NCBI GenBank assembly: GCA_900548635.1
Contig: URLP01000029.1
Location: forward strand, 1-16,318
From: an uncultured Megasphaera sp.
GTDB taxonomy: Bacteria > Bacillota > Negativicutes > Veillonellales > Megasphaeraceae
DNA: 16,318 nucleotides
Direction of reading: 5' to 3'
Shown here piece by piece: positions 1-7,061 of this stretch. Each line of letters opens with the position of its first letter. Position 1 is the stretch's first letter. A program made the position numbers and the translations under genes. The notes under the pieces were generated by a model that saw only the letters and a list, made by a program, of their open reading frames with translations, had not been told where the DNA came from and searched no databases.

Positions 1-3000
1 CCCGCCGCGGCTGCCTCGTCCTGATGCAGGTCCTGCGCGGCCTCTACCAGTATGAACGTCAGGTACTGCCCTTCGATCCGAAGCGGGACATGCCCCTTTT
101 GAGCGTGCAGGAAGTCACGAGCCACAGCTATACGAAGGAATATCTCCGCCTGCGCACGCTGGCAGCGGACGACTATATCTATGAATTCATGCGCATCGGC
201 GTCGACATTACGCCTTTCAATACCCTGGGCCATGTCGGCGGCGTCCATTACGTCGCCGTTTATGCAGCGCGCCAGCTGGCCCGTCAGGGGATTCCCGTCG
301 ATGTGGCCCTCATTTCCGGCGCCGCTGCCTGCCATGATATCGGCAAGTACGGTTGCAAGAAGAATGAAGAAAAGCGCGTACCTTATTTACATTATTATTA
401 TACAGGCATGTGCTGCCGCCGCATGGGCCTGCCCGGCATCGGCCACATTGCGGCCAATCATTCCGTCTGGGATCTGGAACTGGAAAACCTCTCCGTCGAA
501 TCGCTGCTCCTCATCTACGCGGACTTCCGTGTTAAGAGCAGCCGTGATGCGGGCGGGAAGGAAATCGTCCATTTCTATTCCCTCGCCGAAGCCTTCGACG
601 TCATCCTGGGCAAACTGGACAACGTCGATGATGCCAAGCGCCAGCGCTACCAGAAGGTCTATGCCAAACTGGCCGATTTCGAAGAATTCATGAAGGAACA
701 CGGCGTCGTCACGGAGCTGCCGCCGGACTTTGCCTGGGAACCGGCTGATCCGCCGCAGCCCAAGCAGCGGGAAAAGGTCCTCCTCGAAGGGGAAGACGTC
801 ATCGCCCAGCTGAAGTACGCCGCCATCGACCACAATATCCGCCTGATGAGTATCTTCCGTGATGAAAGCGATTTCGGCAACCTCATCGAAGCGGCCCGCA
901 GTGAACGGCAGTGGAAGAATGTCCGCACGTACATCGGCATCTTTGAGGAATATTCGACGTACATGACGGAACATCAGAAATTGATGACCCTGAAGTTCCT
1001 CTATGAACTCCTGTCCCATCGGGAAGGGGATATCCGTCTCCAGGCAGCCGCCCTGATGGGGCGCATCATCGCCAACTTCAATGATACCTATACGAAGGAG
1101 CTGCCCGAAGGCGTGTCCCTGCCGGCCAAAGCCGTGACCAACCTTTCCTTGTTCACGACCTATCTGGACCGCATCATCTGTCCGGACATCCGCTTCACGG
1201 AACAGCATAAACTCTGGATTGGCTACTGCCTGAGCACGTTCATCACGGCCGTCCTGCGCACCTGTCCGGCTTCGCAGCGCTGCCGCTATACGGCGGTCAT
1301 GAGTCCTTATTATGAACGGCGCAATTACAGTGAAGAAGAATATATCATCCTCCTCAAAGTCTTATCCGATATGGACTGCGCCTACCTGGACGAGTCTTTC
1401 ATGAATAGTGCCGCACCCTTTATCCGGGCGGTCCGCCAGAGCGCATCCTTCAACCTGCGCGTCGCTGCCCTGAACTGTGCCCGCCATGTCTTTGCCGACT
1501 ATTCAGACGACAATTATTACAAGGACCTTCTGCAGGCCATGAATCTGCCCGAAGGACGGGACGCCTTCTTTGAACGGGAAGGGAATCTCTTCCTCGTCGA
1601 CCTCAAGATGGGGACGCACTGGGTCGTGAAAGTCGCCAATCTGGAATTGATGCTGCATTATCTTGACGGCCGCTGCGATGCAGGCAGCGTCATGCATTTA
1701 GGGACGCATCTGACGAACCTTTTGAAAGTCAGCGAATCGATTTTTGTCCGCCGTGCTGCCGGCAGCAGTCTCCTGAAGATTGCCTCGAGCATGACCTACG
1801 CCCAGCGCAACGAATTGACGGTTGAACTCTTTAACGGCCTGGAAATCGGCGATCCCCAGATTTCCAAATACGTGCCGGAATTCTTAGGGAAGATGATTCT
1901 CAAGCTGCCGCCGCGGGAATTCGATGAATTCGTCAAGACCATTGAAGGGCAGCTGCTCACGGTGAACATCCCCCTGGCTGCGTCGATGATTCAGACCGTA
2001 GGCGTCATTCTCGAACACTTCGACGATTTCACAAGCGAGTTCCAGGAAGCACCGGACGCCAATGAACAGCGCCAGCGCCGTCTCCTTTACATCATGATTA
2101 AAGCCTATGCCCATTACAATAAGGAACTGAGCCGCGATGCCTTCCGTGATTTGGGGAAATTCATCTTCCACAGTTCCGTCATGCCGGAAACGCGGAAGGA
2201 CTTCCTCTTCAGCCACTGCTATAAGAAGCTCCTCGTCCTCCTCGATGAAAACAGCGAAGAGAACCTCGATTTCTACAGCAATTCGGCGGTCCTCAATCAC
2301 ATTTACCGCTACATCAGCCAGCATGAATTCCTGCACGGCGCCTTTACCATCGGTAAGAGCCGCAAGCCCTGCTTCTATCCGGGGACCTTCGACCCCTTCA
2401 GTCTGGGCCATAAAGCTGTAGCCTGCAAGATACGCGACCTGGGCTTCGATATCTACCTGGCCCTCGATGAATTTTCCTGGTCCAAGCATACTCAGCCGCG
2501 CCTCATGCGCCGCAAAATCATGAATATGTCCGTCGCCGACGAAGAGGACATGTATCCTTTCCCGGACGACATCCCCATCAACATCGCTAATCCTGCCGAC
2601 ATCAAGAAGCTGAAGGAAATCTTTGCCGGCCGCGACCTTTACATCGCCGTCGGTACGGACGTCATCGAAAATGCCTCGGCCTACCGTGCCGCGCCGACGC
2701 CGGACTCGATCCATACGGTCAACCACATCGCCTTTGCCCGGGAGACGCGGGAAAATGAACACGGCGAAAAGCCGGAAAAGACGTACGGTATCCAGGGTAA
2801 GGTCATCCGTCTGACGCTGGACAAGTTCTATGAAGACATCAGTTCTACGAAAATTCGCGAAAATATCGACCTGAACCGGGATATTTCCAACCTTATCGAC
2901 GGTGCCGCCCAGAACTTCATTTACGACAACAACCTCTACCTGCGCGAACCGGCCTATAAACACGTCCTGGAAGCGAGGGAAATCGGCATCGGCTCCTTTA

Positions 3001-4508
3001 AGCCGCGCGGTGCCGAAAGCCTCTGGCCCATCTGCAGTGCCCTCTGGGATAAGGGTTATCATACGGAGACCGTCGACAGCTACGTCGAAAAAGACTATGT
3101 CTGGACGCTCTATATCGACGATGCCAGCCAGGAACGGAAGATGATCGCCTATGCGGCAGTCCACCGCGTCGGTTCCCGCGATTTGCTGCGGGAATTCCGC
3201 GATTCCGCCATCGCCTCTCACATCCGCGACACGGCTGACGGCGGTATCGGCTTCCTCTATGCCGACGATATGGCGGGCATCGCTAATGTCAGCCAGATTA
3301 TCATTACAGAAATCCTGACCGAGCTCATTGCCCGCGATTTCGCCTACGCTGTCTACCATCCCGTCGATCCGGCCGGCTATGAACAACCTGTCATCGACGC
3401 CCTGTGCCGTCAGGGCTTCGTCAACATCGCGCCGGAAGGAGAAACGCCGATTTACGCGGCCAGCATGAAATCGCCCATCGTCATCTTCCGCGACGTGGAA
3501 ACGACGATCAAGAACCCCTTCAATAAGAATCCCCGCGTCCGCAAGGCGATTTACGATGCGCACAATAACTTGCTGTCCGTCATGAATCAGATTTATCCGG
3601 GCCAGCTCATCCTTTCCTTCAACATGAGCGCCTTTTACAACAAGATTATCAAGAAGGTCGCTGAAATCAACGGCGTCTCCATCGTCGAAGATAAGAAGAA
3701 GCACCGCGGTCCCTATATGTCCGTGCCTTTCGGCAAGGCGTTGAGCGACGTCCTCGTGCCCAATACGGTGACGAAGGGCCTGCACATCGACAAGTACTTC
3801 GACCGTCCCGTCAAGGGCTTTACCATTGCCGAAAGCCAGCATTATTCGTCTGTCGACAATCAGGTCAAGACCATCAAGTCCTTTAACCGGCCGGTCATCC
3901 TCATCGACGATCTCCTGCACAAAGGCCACCGCATGCGCATGCTCATGCCCTATCTGGAACGGAACGAAGTCGACGTCAAGGAAGTCCTCGTCGGCGTCAT
4001 GACAGGCCGGGCCATGGACATGATGGAAGAAAAGGACCTGCGCGCCGACAGCGCCTATTTCCTGCCCAGTCTGGAAGTCTGGCTTAATGAAAGGGACTGC
4101 TATCCCTTCATCGGCGGCGACAGCCTGGACAATGCCCAGAATTACAGCGGCTACGGCCGCACGCCGGCCATCAATCTCGTCCTGCCTTACGTCAAGCCGG
4201 CCTTCATCGGCCACGGCAGCAGTGAAGCGGCCTACCTCTATTCCATGACCTGTCTCCAGAACGCGGCAGCCATCATGGAGACTCTCCAGGACGTCTATCA
4301 GGAAACGTTTGAAAAGCGCCTGACCCTGAAACGGCTCGGTGAAGTCATTACGTACCCGCGCATCCCCGATATCGACATCGGCGTCAGGTTCGACGAAAAT
4401 ATGGATCCGACGCGCTTCATCAAGAACGATATCGAACGGCTCATGCGTCTGCGCTGGGGGGAAGGAGAAGAGATCATTGAATACAAGGATACACGATTTA
4501 CCCAGTGA
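1..4508 (+). CDS. Giant multidomain protein: HD phosphohydrolase, HEAT-like, nucleotidyltransferase and PRTase-like domains (5' partial)
   Basis: The frame is open to the left edge. The first ATG (24) has no ribosome site before it, so the true start probably lies upstream; residues here count from that ATG. An HD domain has H70/H75, H104-D105 in CHDIGK, N145-H146 and D167, typical of metal phosphohydrolases. Residues about 260-750 are helical with HEAT-like repeats. At 787-796 GTFDPFSLGH is the nucleotide-binding signature of NadD/cytidylyltransferase-like enzymes, with the matching late motif SSTKIRE at 940-946. Residues about 1010-1150 look faintly acetyltransferase-like (weak). At 1290-1301 PVILIDDLLHKG resembles the PRPP-binding loop of phosphoribosyltransferases. 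The next gene overlaps its end by 32 bp, so the two are probably co-translated. No single known enzyme has this layout. The domain calls rest on motifs; the overall reaction, perhaps pyridine-nucleotide related, is unknown. Confidence 0.85.
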   Translation, partial: RRGCLVLMQVLRGLYQYERQVLPFDPKRDMPLLSVQEVTSHSYTKEYLRLRTLAADDYIYEFMRIGVDITPFNTLGHVGGVHYVAVYAARQLARQGIPVDVALISGAAACHDIGKYGCKKNEEKRVPYLHYYYTGMCCRRMGLPGIGHIAANHSVWDLELENLSVESLLLIYADFRVKSSRDAGGKEIVHFYSLAEAFDVILGKLDNVDDAKRQRYQKVYAKLADFEEFMKEHGVVTELPPDFAWEPADPPQPKQREKVLLEGEDVIAQLKYAAIDHNIRLMSIFRDESDFGNLIEAARSERQWKNVRTYIGIFEEYSTYMTEHQKLMTLKFLYELLSHREGDIRLQAAALMGRIIANFNDTYTKELPEGVSLPAKAVTNLSLFTTYLDRIICPDIRFTEQHKLWIGYCLSTFITAVLRTCPASQRCRYTAVMSPYYERRNYSEEEYIILLKVLSDMDCAYLDESFMNSAAPFIRAVRQSASFNLRVAALNCARHVFADYSDDNYYKDLLQAMNLPEGRDAFFEREGNLFLVDLKMGTHWVVKVANLELMLHYLDGRCDAGSVMHLGTHLTNLLKVSESIFVRRAAGSSLLKIASSMTYAQRNELTVELFNGLEIGDPQISKYVPEFLGKMILKLPPREFDEFVKTIEGQLLTVNIPLAASMIQTVGVILEHFDDFTSEFQEAPDANEQRQRRLLYIMIKAYAHYNKELSRDAFRDLGKFIFHSSVMPETRKDFLFSHCYKKLLVLLDENSEENLDFYSNSAVLNHIYRYISQHEFLHGAFTIGKSRKPCFYPGTFDPFSLGHKAVACKIRDLGFDIYLALDEFSWSKHTQPRLMRRKIMNMSVADEEDMYPFPDDIPINIANPADIKKLKEIFAGRDLYIAVGTDVIENASAYRAAPTPDSIHTVNHIAFARETRENEHGEKPEKTYGIQGKVIRLTLDKFYEDISSTKIRENIDLNRDISNLIDGAAQNFIYDNNLYLREPAYKHVLEAREIGIGSFKPRGAESLWPICSALWDKGYHTETVDSYVEKDYVWTLYIDDASQERKMIAYAAVHRVGSRDLLREFRDSAIASHIRDTADGGIGFLYADDMAGIANVSQIIITEILTELIARDFAYAVYHPVDPAGYEQPVIDALCRQGFVNIAPEGETPIYAASMKSPIVIFRDVETTIKNPFNKNPRVRKAIYDAHNNLLSVMNQIYPGQLILSFNMSAFYNKIIKKVAEINGVSIVEDKKKHRGPYMSVPFGKALSDVLVPNTVTKGLHIDKYFDRPVKGFTIAESQHYSSVDNQVKTIKSFNRPVILIDDLLHKGHRMRMLMPYLERNEVDVKEVLVGVMTGRAMDMMEEKDLRADSAYFLPSLEVWLNERDCYPFIGGDSLDNAQNYSGYGRTPAINLVLPYVKPAFIGHGSSEAAYLYSMTCLQNAAAIMETLQDVYQETFEKRLTLKRLGEVITYPRIPDIDIGVRFDENMDPTRFIKNDIERLMRLRWGEGEEIIEYKDTRFTQ

Positions 4509-5463
4509 AATCGGTGCTGCGGCCATGCCTCTCGACAAGGCGCCGCAGTGCTCCGGTAAAGCCCGCGTGAACATCGTCGCCCTCGGCGACGTCGGCACGA
4601 CGATGCTCATCGGCCTGCTCCTGGCAGGCAGTGACGTCATCCAGTCAATCGGCATGTGTGACATCAACGAAAAGAACCTGGCCCGTCTGGAAATGGAAAT
4701 GAACCAGATCCGCTATCCTTTTGCAGGCCTGTCCGGCTGCAGCGACCCTGTCCTGCCGCCTGTAGGCATTGTCGGCGAAGAAGCGGTCTTTGACTGCGAC
4801 GTCTTCATTTTCTGCGCCAGCAAGGGTGTACCGCCCATCGGTGCCGGCGGTGACGTGCGCATGGCCCAGCTGGAAGCGAACCGGGGCCTCGTGCGCCATT
4901 ATGCCTTGCTGGCAAGGGAGGCGAAATTCAAGGGACAAGTCTGCGTCGTCTCCGACCCCGTCGATCCCCTGTGCCGCGCCTTTCTGGACGTATCCGGCCT
5001 GCATCCGTCCCAAATCCAGGGCTACGGCCTCGGCGTCATGCACGCCCGGGCCTGCTATTATGCACAGAAAGAGCCGCGCTTTCGCCGCTATCTGACGGAA
5101 GGACGGGCCTTCGGACCGCACGGTGCGGATTTGATCATCGCCGACAGCCTGACGGACTACGACGACGGCCTCTCGCGGGAATTGACAAAGCGCGTCGTCA
5201 CAGCCAATCTCGCCGTCCGGAAGCTTGGCTACAAGCCGTACATTGCGCCGGCCCTCTCGTCGGCAGCCCTTTCCATCATCCTCACCCTGCGCGGCCAGTG
5301 GCATTACGGCTCGGTTTACCTCGGCGAAGCGGGTAAGGGCGCTTTCTTCGGCGTCAAGAACTGCGTCGCCGGCGGCCGCGTCACCTATGAAGATGCCGCA
5401 GCCTGTCCGCAGCTCTATGAACGCTGGCTCCAGGCTTATACGGCCTTGTGCCGCCTGGTCTAG
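4477..5463 (+). CDS. Lactate/malate dehydrogenase-like NAD-binding protein
   Basis: This is a 328-aa Rossmann protein of the lactate/malate dehydrogenase superfamily. I chose the TTG at 4477 because GGAG at 4464-4467 sits nine bases before it; the ATG at 4525 lacks a clear site. Strand one and the nucleotide loop are VNIVALGDVG (31-40), where Ala replaces the usual first Gly of GxGxxG. Asp62 after strand two suggests NAD rather than NADP. VVSDPVDPLC (157-166) matches the family's NPVD segment with Asp for Asn. GPHGADL (213-219) matches the catalytic-His loop (His215). Overall it fits an oxidoreductase on a 2-hydroxy acid or a derivative, but the family is divergent and fermentative lactate dehydrogenase activity should not be assumed. 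It overlaps the giant gene by 32 bp and lies 15 bp before the flavoprotein gene, which implies a shared pathway. Confidence 0.85.
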   Translation: MNTRIHDLPSEIGAAAMPLDKAPQCSGKARVNIVALGDVGTTMLIGLLLAGSDVIQSIGMCDINEKNLARLEMEMNQIRYPFAGLSGCSDPVLPPVGIVGEEAVFDCDVFIFCASKGVPPIGAGGDVRMAQLEANRGLVRHYALLAREAKFKGQVCVVSDPVDPLCRAFLDVSGLHPSQIQGYGLGVMHARACYYAQKEPRFRRYLTEGRAFGPHGADLIIADSLTDYDDGLSRELTKRVVTANLAVRKLGYKPYIAPALSSAALSIILTLRGQWHYGSVYLGEAGKGAFFGVKNCVAGGRVTYEDAAACPQLYERWLQAYTALCRLV

Positions 5464-5478
5464 GAAGGAGGCGGCGTC

Positions 5479-6582
5479 ATGTTCCTGGTCGTCAAAGTAG
5501 GCTGGTCCGAGTCGGGCCATGCCGAACGCATCCACCGCATCCTCGACCGTGCCCTGGCCGGGAGGTCGTATCAGGTCATCGACAGAGAGAAGGCCTTCCT
5601 GCGCTGGTGTGTGCGCAGGCCGGAAGAAAAAGAGGGGACGGCTGTCCTCTTTGCCGTAGCCCTGCCGAAAGCCGGTGTCAGCCTCTCCTATGTCCACCTC
5701 GTTTCCTGTCTCGTGCGGCACCGCCACTGTCTGGCCGGTTGCCGCGGCGCTGTCCTCGTCGACGGCCAGGGGGAATTTTTTACAAAAAAAATAGGCCGGG
5801 AGCTGATTTTCTTTGCCAATCAGGCCGGCTGTCTCTTTCCCGGCAAGCCCCTCGTCGAGGCTACGGGATCACTCTATAATTTTAATACCCAGGCGAAAAT
5901 CCAGGGGCTCAGCAATGAAGAAGCCTATGCCGTCAGTGCCGGCAGGCTGGTCAATAAGCTGCTGGCCTTCAGCCCTCCGGAAAGGAGCGGTCGGCAGAAG
6001 GATATCGTCGTCATCCATGCCAGCAGCCGCAAGACGTCGAATACGCTCCTCTTATGGGAAATGGTGAAGCGCCGTCTTAGCGGGAAAGCGGCGCTTACGG
6101 AAATCTCCCTGCGCAACGGCAGCGTCGTCGACTGCCGGGGCTGCAGCTATGAAACGTGCCTCCATTTCGGTGAAAAAGGGGACTGCTTCTACGGCGGCGT
6201 GATGGTCGAGAAAGTCTATCCCGCCGTACGCCGCGCCGATGCAGTCGTCCTCATCTGCCCTAATTACAACGACGCCGTCAGCGCCAACATCACGGCTTTC
6301 TTCAACAGGCTGACGGCACTCTTCCGCAAAGAAGAAGCGGCCTTTGCCAGCAAAGAAGTCTACGCCCTCGTCGTCTCCGGCTACAGCGGCGGCGACATCG
6401 TGGCCGAACAGATCCTGGACGCCATGAACTGCAACAAGAACTTCATCCTGCCGCCGTACTTCGCCCTCATCGAAACGGCCAACGACCCGAGGAGCATCCT
6501 CAAAAACGTCGGCATCGAAGAAAGGGCTGCACGCCTGGCAGAGCGGATTGTGGCAAGGAATGAAAAAAATCCTGTCCTTTGA
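5479..6582 (+). CDS. Two-part flavoprotein: unknown N-terminal domain plus NADPH-dependent FMN reductase-like domain
   Basis: The protein has 367 aa and its ATG is preceded by AAGGAGG (5464-5470). Residues 1-170 match nothing I recognise; they contain scattered cysteines and a conserved-looking segment near 130-160 (GSLYNFNTQAKIQG). Residues about 174-360 are a flavodoxin-like fold: strand DIVVIHAS, then a phosphate-binding loop SSRKTSNT (182-189), and a later PNYNDAVSANITAFFNR segment typical of FMN reductases and iron-sulfur flavoproteins. Four cysteines at 219, 222, 227 and 236 follow the pattern CxxC-x4-C-x8-C. They resemble, but do not exactly match, the cluster motif of archaeal-type iron-sulfur flavoproteins, so a metal or Fe-S site is possible. 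Likely role: electron transfer or flavin-dependent reduction partnered with the upstream dehydrogenase-like protein. The stop codon lies inside the loop of the terminator that ends the cluster. Confidence 0.83.
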   Translation: MFLVVKVGWSESGHAERIHRILDRALAGRSYQVIDREKAFLRWCVRRPEEKEGTAVLFAVALPKAGVSLSYVHLVSCLVRHRHCLAGCRGAVLVDGQGEFFTKKIGRELIFFANQAGCLFPGKPLVEATGSLYNFNTQAKIQGLSNEEAYAVSAGRLVNKLLAFSPPERSGRQKDIVVIHASSRKTSNTLLLWEMVKRRLSGKAALTEISLRNGSVVDCRGCSYETCLHFGEKGDCFYGGVMVEKVYPAVRRADAVVLICPNYNDAVSANITAFFNRLTALFRKEEAAFASKEVYALVVSGYSGGDIVAEQILDAMNCNKNFILPPYFALIETANDPRSILKNVGIEERAARLAERIVARNEKNPVL

Positions 6583-6597
6583 AGACAGGATTTTTTT
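6563..6597 (+). terminator. Intrinsic terminator overlapping the flavoprotein stop codon
   Basis: A perfect 14-bp inverted repeat pairs 6563-6576 (A7 then TCCTGTC) with 6584-6597 (GACAGGA then T7) around a 7-base loop. The TGA stop of the flavoprotein gene (6580-6582) is within the loop. The A-tract before and T-tract after make it plausible in both directions, so it could also stop transcripts arriving from rpmB. Confidence 0.9.
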
Positions 6598-6678
6598 CGT
6601 GGTTCGTTTGGCGCTGGTTGAAGTAAAAAAATGAAAGCCATTACGGCAAACGATGAACGACTCACGGCAAACGACACG
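6598..6678. repeat. Intergenic direct and inverted repeats between two facing terminators
   Basis: The 11-base word ACGGCAAACGA occurs at 6643-6653 and 6664-6674. A near-inverse copy, TCGTTTGGCG (6604-6613), differs from its complement at one base. The left copy can pair with the second right copy: 6598-6601 and 6604-6610 against 6668-6678 with a two-base bulge, extended by the flanking T- and A-tracts. No gene is seen in the interval. It may be a copy of a dispersed intergenic repeat, which cannot be tested from one window. Confidence 0.55.
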
Positions 6679-6730
6679 AAAAAAGGAGCCGCGCATAAGG
6701 GGGATTCCCTTAATGCGACAGCTCCTTTTT
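6679..6730 (-). terminator. Intrinsic terminator of rpmB
   Basis: On the minus strand, directly after rpmB, a long hairpin pairs 6680-6689 (AAAAAGGAGC) with 6721-6730 (GCTCCTTTTT). It contains an inner stem of CGCATAAGGG with CCCTTAATGCG that has one bulged base. Read from rpmB it ends in a run of Ts. It begins one base after the rpmB stop codon and faces the terminator of the flavoprotein gene. Confidence 0.85.
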
Positions 6731-6731
6731 A

Positions 6732-6923
6732 TTAAACATCACGCTGGACTTTGCCGGAACGAAGGCAACGAGTGCAGACATTGACTCGTTTTACTTCGCC
6801 GTCTACGACAGCGCGTACACGCTGGATGTTCGGTTTCCAGGTCTTTTTCGTTTTCAAGTGGGAATGGCTGACATTCATGCCGCTCATTGTTCCTTTACCA
6901 CAGATTTCGCAATAGTTTGCCAT
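6732..6923 (-). CDS. rpmB: 50S ribosomal protein L28
   Basis: This is the 63-aa ribosomal large-subunit protein L28, full length for the family. It begins MANYCEICGKGTMSGMNVSH and keeps the typical SHLKTKKTWKPN stretch. Four cysteines (C5, C8 and C50, C53) form the zinc-binding version (two CxxC pairs) of this protein. The ATG at 6921-6923 (complement) has a strong ribosome site, AGGGAGGT, at 6931-6938. It is the only minus-strand gene in the window, is monocistronic, and diverges from recG across a 138-bp gap. An rpmB gene next to and divergent from recG-region genes is common in Firmicutes. Its expression probably follows growth rate. Confidence 0.98.
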   Translation of the reverse strand: MANYCEICGKGTMSGMNVSHSHLKTKKTWKPNIQRVRAVVDGEVKRVNVCTRCLRSGKVQRDV

Positions 6924-6962
6924 TGGTTACACCTCCCTGCACCATCACAGTACAACATACAA

Positions 6963-6991
6963 ATCTTATCATAAATTACAAGGCAAAGCAA
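6963..6991 (-). promoter_or_regulatory. Candidate rpmB promoter
   Basis: On the minus strand TTGCTT (6986-6991) and TAAGAT (6963-6968) are separated by 17 bases and lie upstream of the rpmB ribosome site. The -35 box is poor (TTG only), so the call rests on spacing, position and AT-richness. Confidence 0.45.
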
Positions 6992-7000
6992 GTTTTATTT

Positions 7001-7030
7001 TTATAAAAAGCCTACAAAATATGATACAAT
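7001..7030 (+). promoter_or_regulatory. Candidate recG promoter
   Basis: TACAAT (7025-7030) is a good -10 box 31 bases before the recG ATG. The best -35 is TTATAA (7001-7006) at 18-base spacing, which is weak. The region is AT-rich compared with the coding DNA, and the -35 lies back to back with that of rpmB. Confidence 0.5.
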
Positions 7031-7061
7031 ATATTTGAATAATTGACAAGGAGTTTTTTTC

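Noticed and set aside
1884..4667. A 927-codon open frame on the minus strand opposite the giant gene
   Set aside because: The plus-strand protein has clear motifs throughout. The antisense product is low in complexity, rich in D, V and I, and has no family motif; it follows from the C-ending codon bias.
4525..5463. ATG 4525 as start of the dehydrogenase-like gene
   Set aside because: It lacks a ribosome site at proper spacing, whereas the TTG at 4477 has GGAG nine bases upstream; still possible but less likely.
5448..5879. A plus-strand frame of 143 codons overlapping the start of the flavoprotein
   Set aside because: Arg/Pro-rich out-of-frame translation of a real gene with a strong ribosome site in the other frame.
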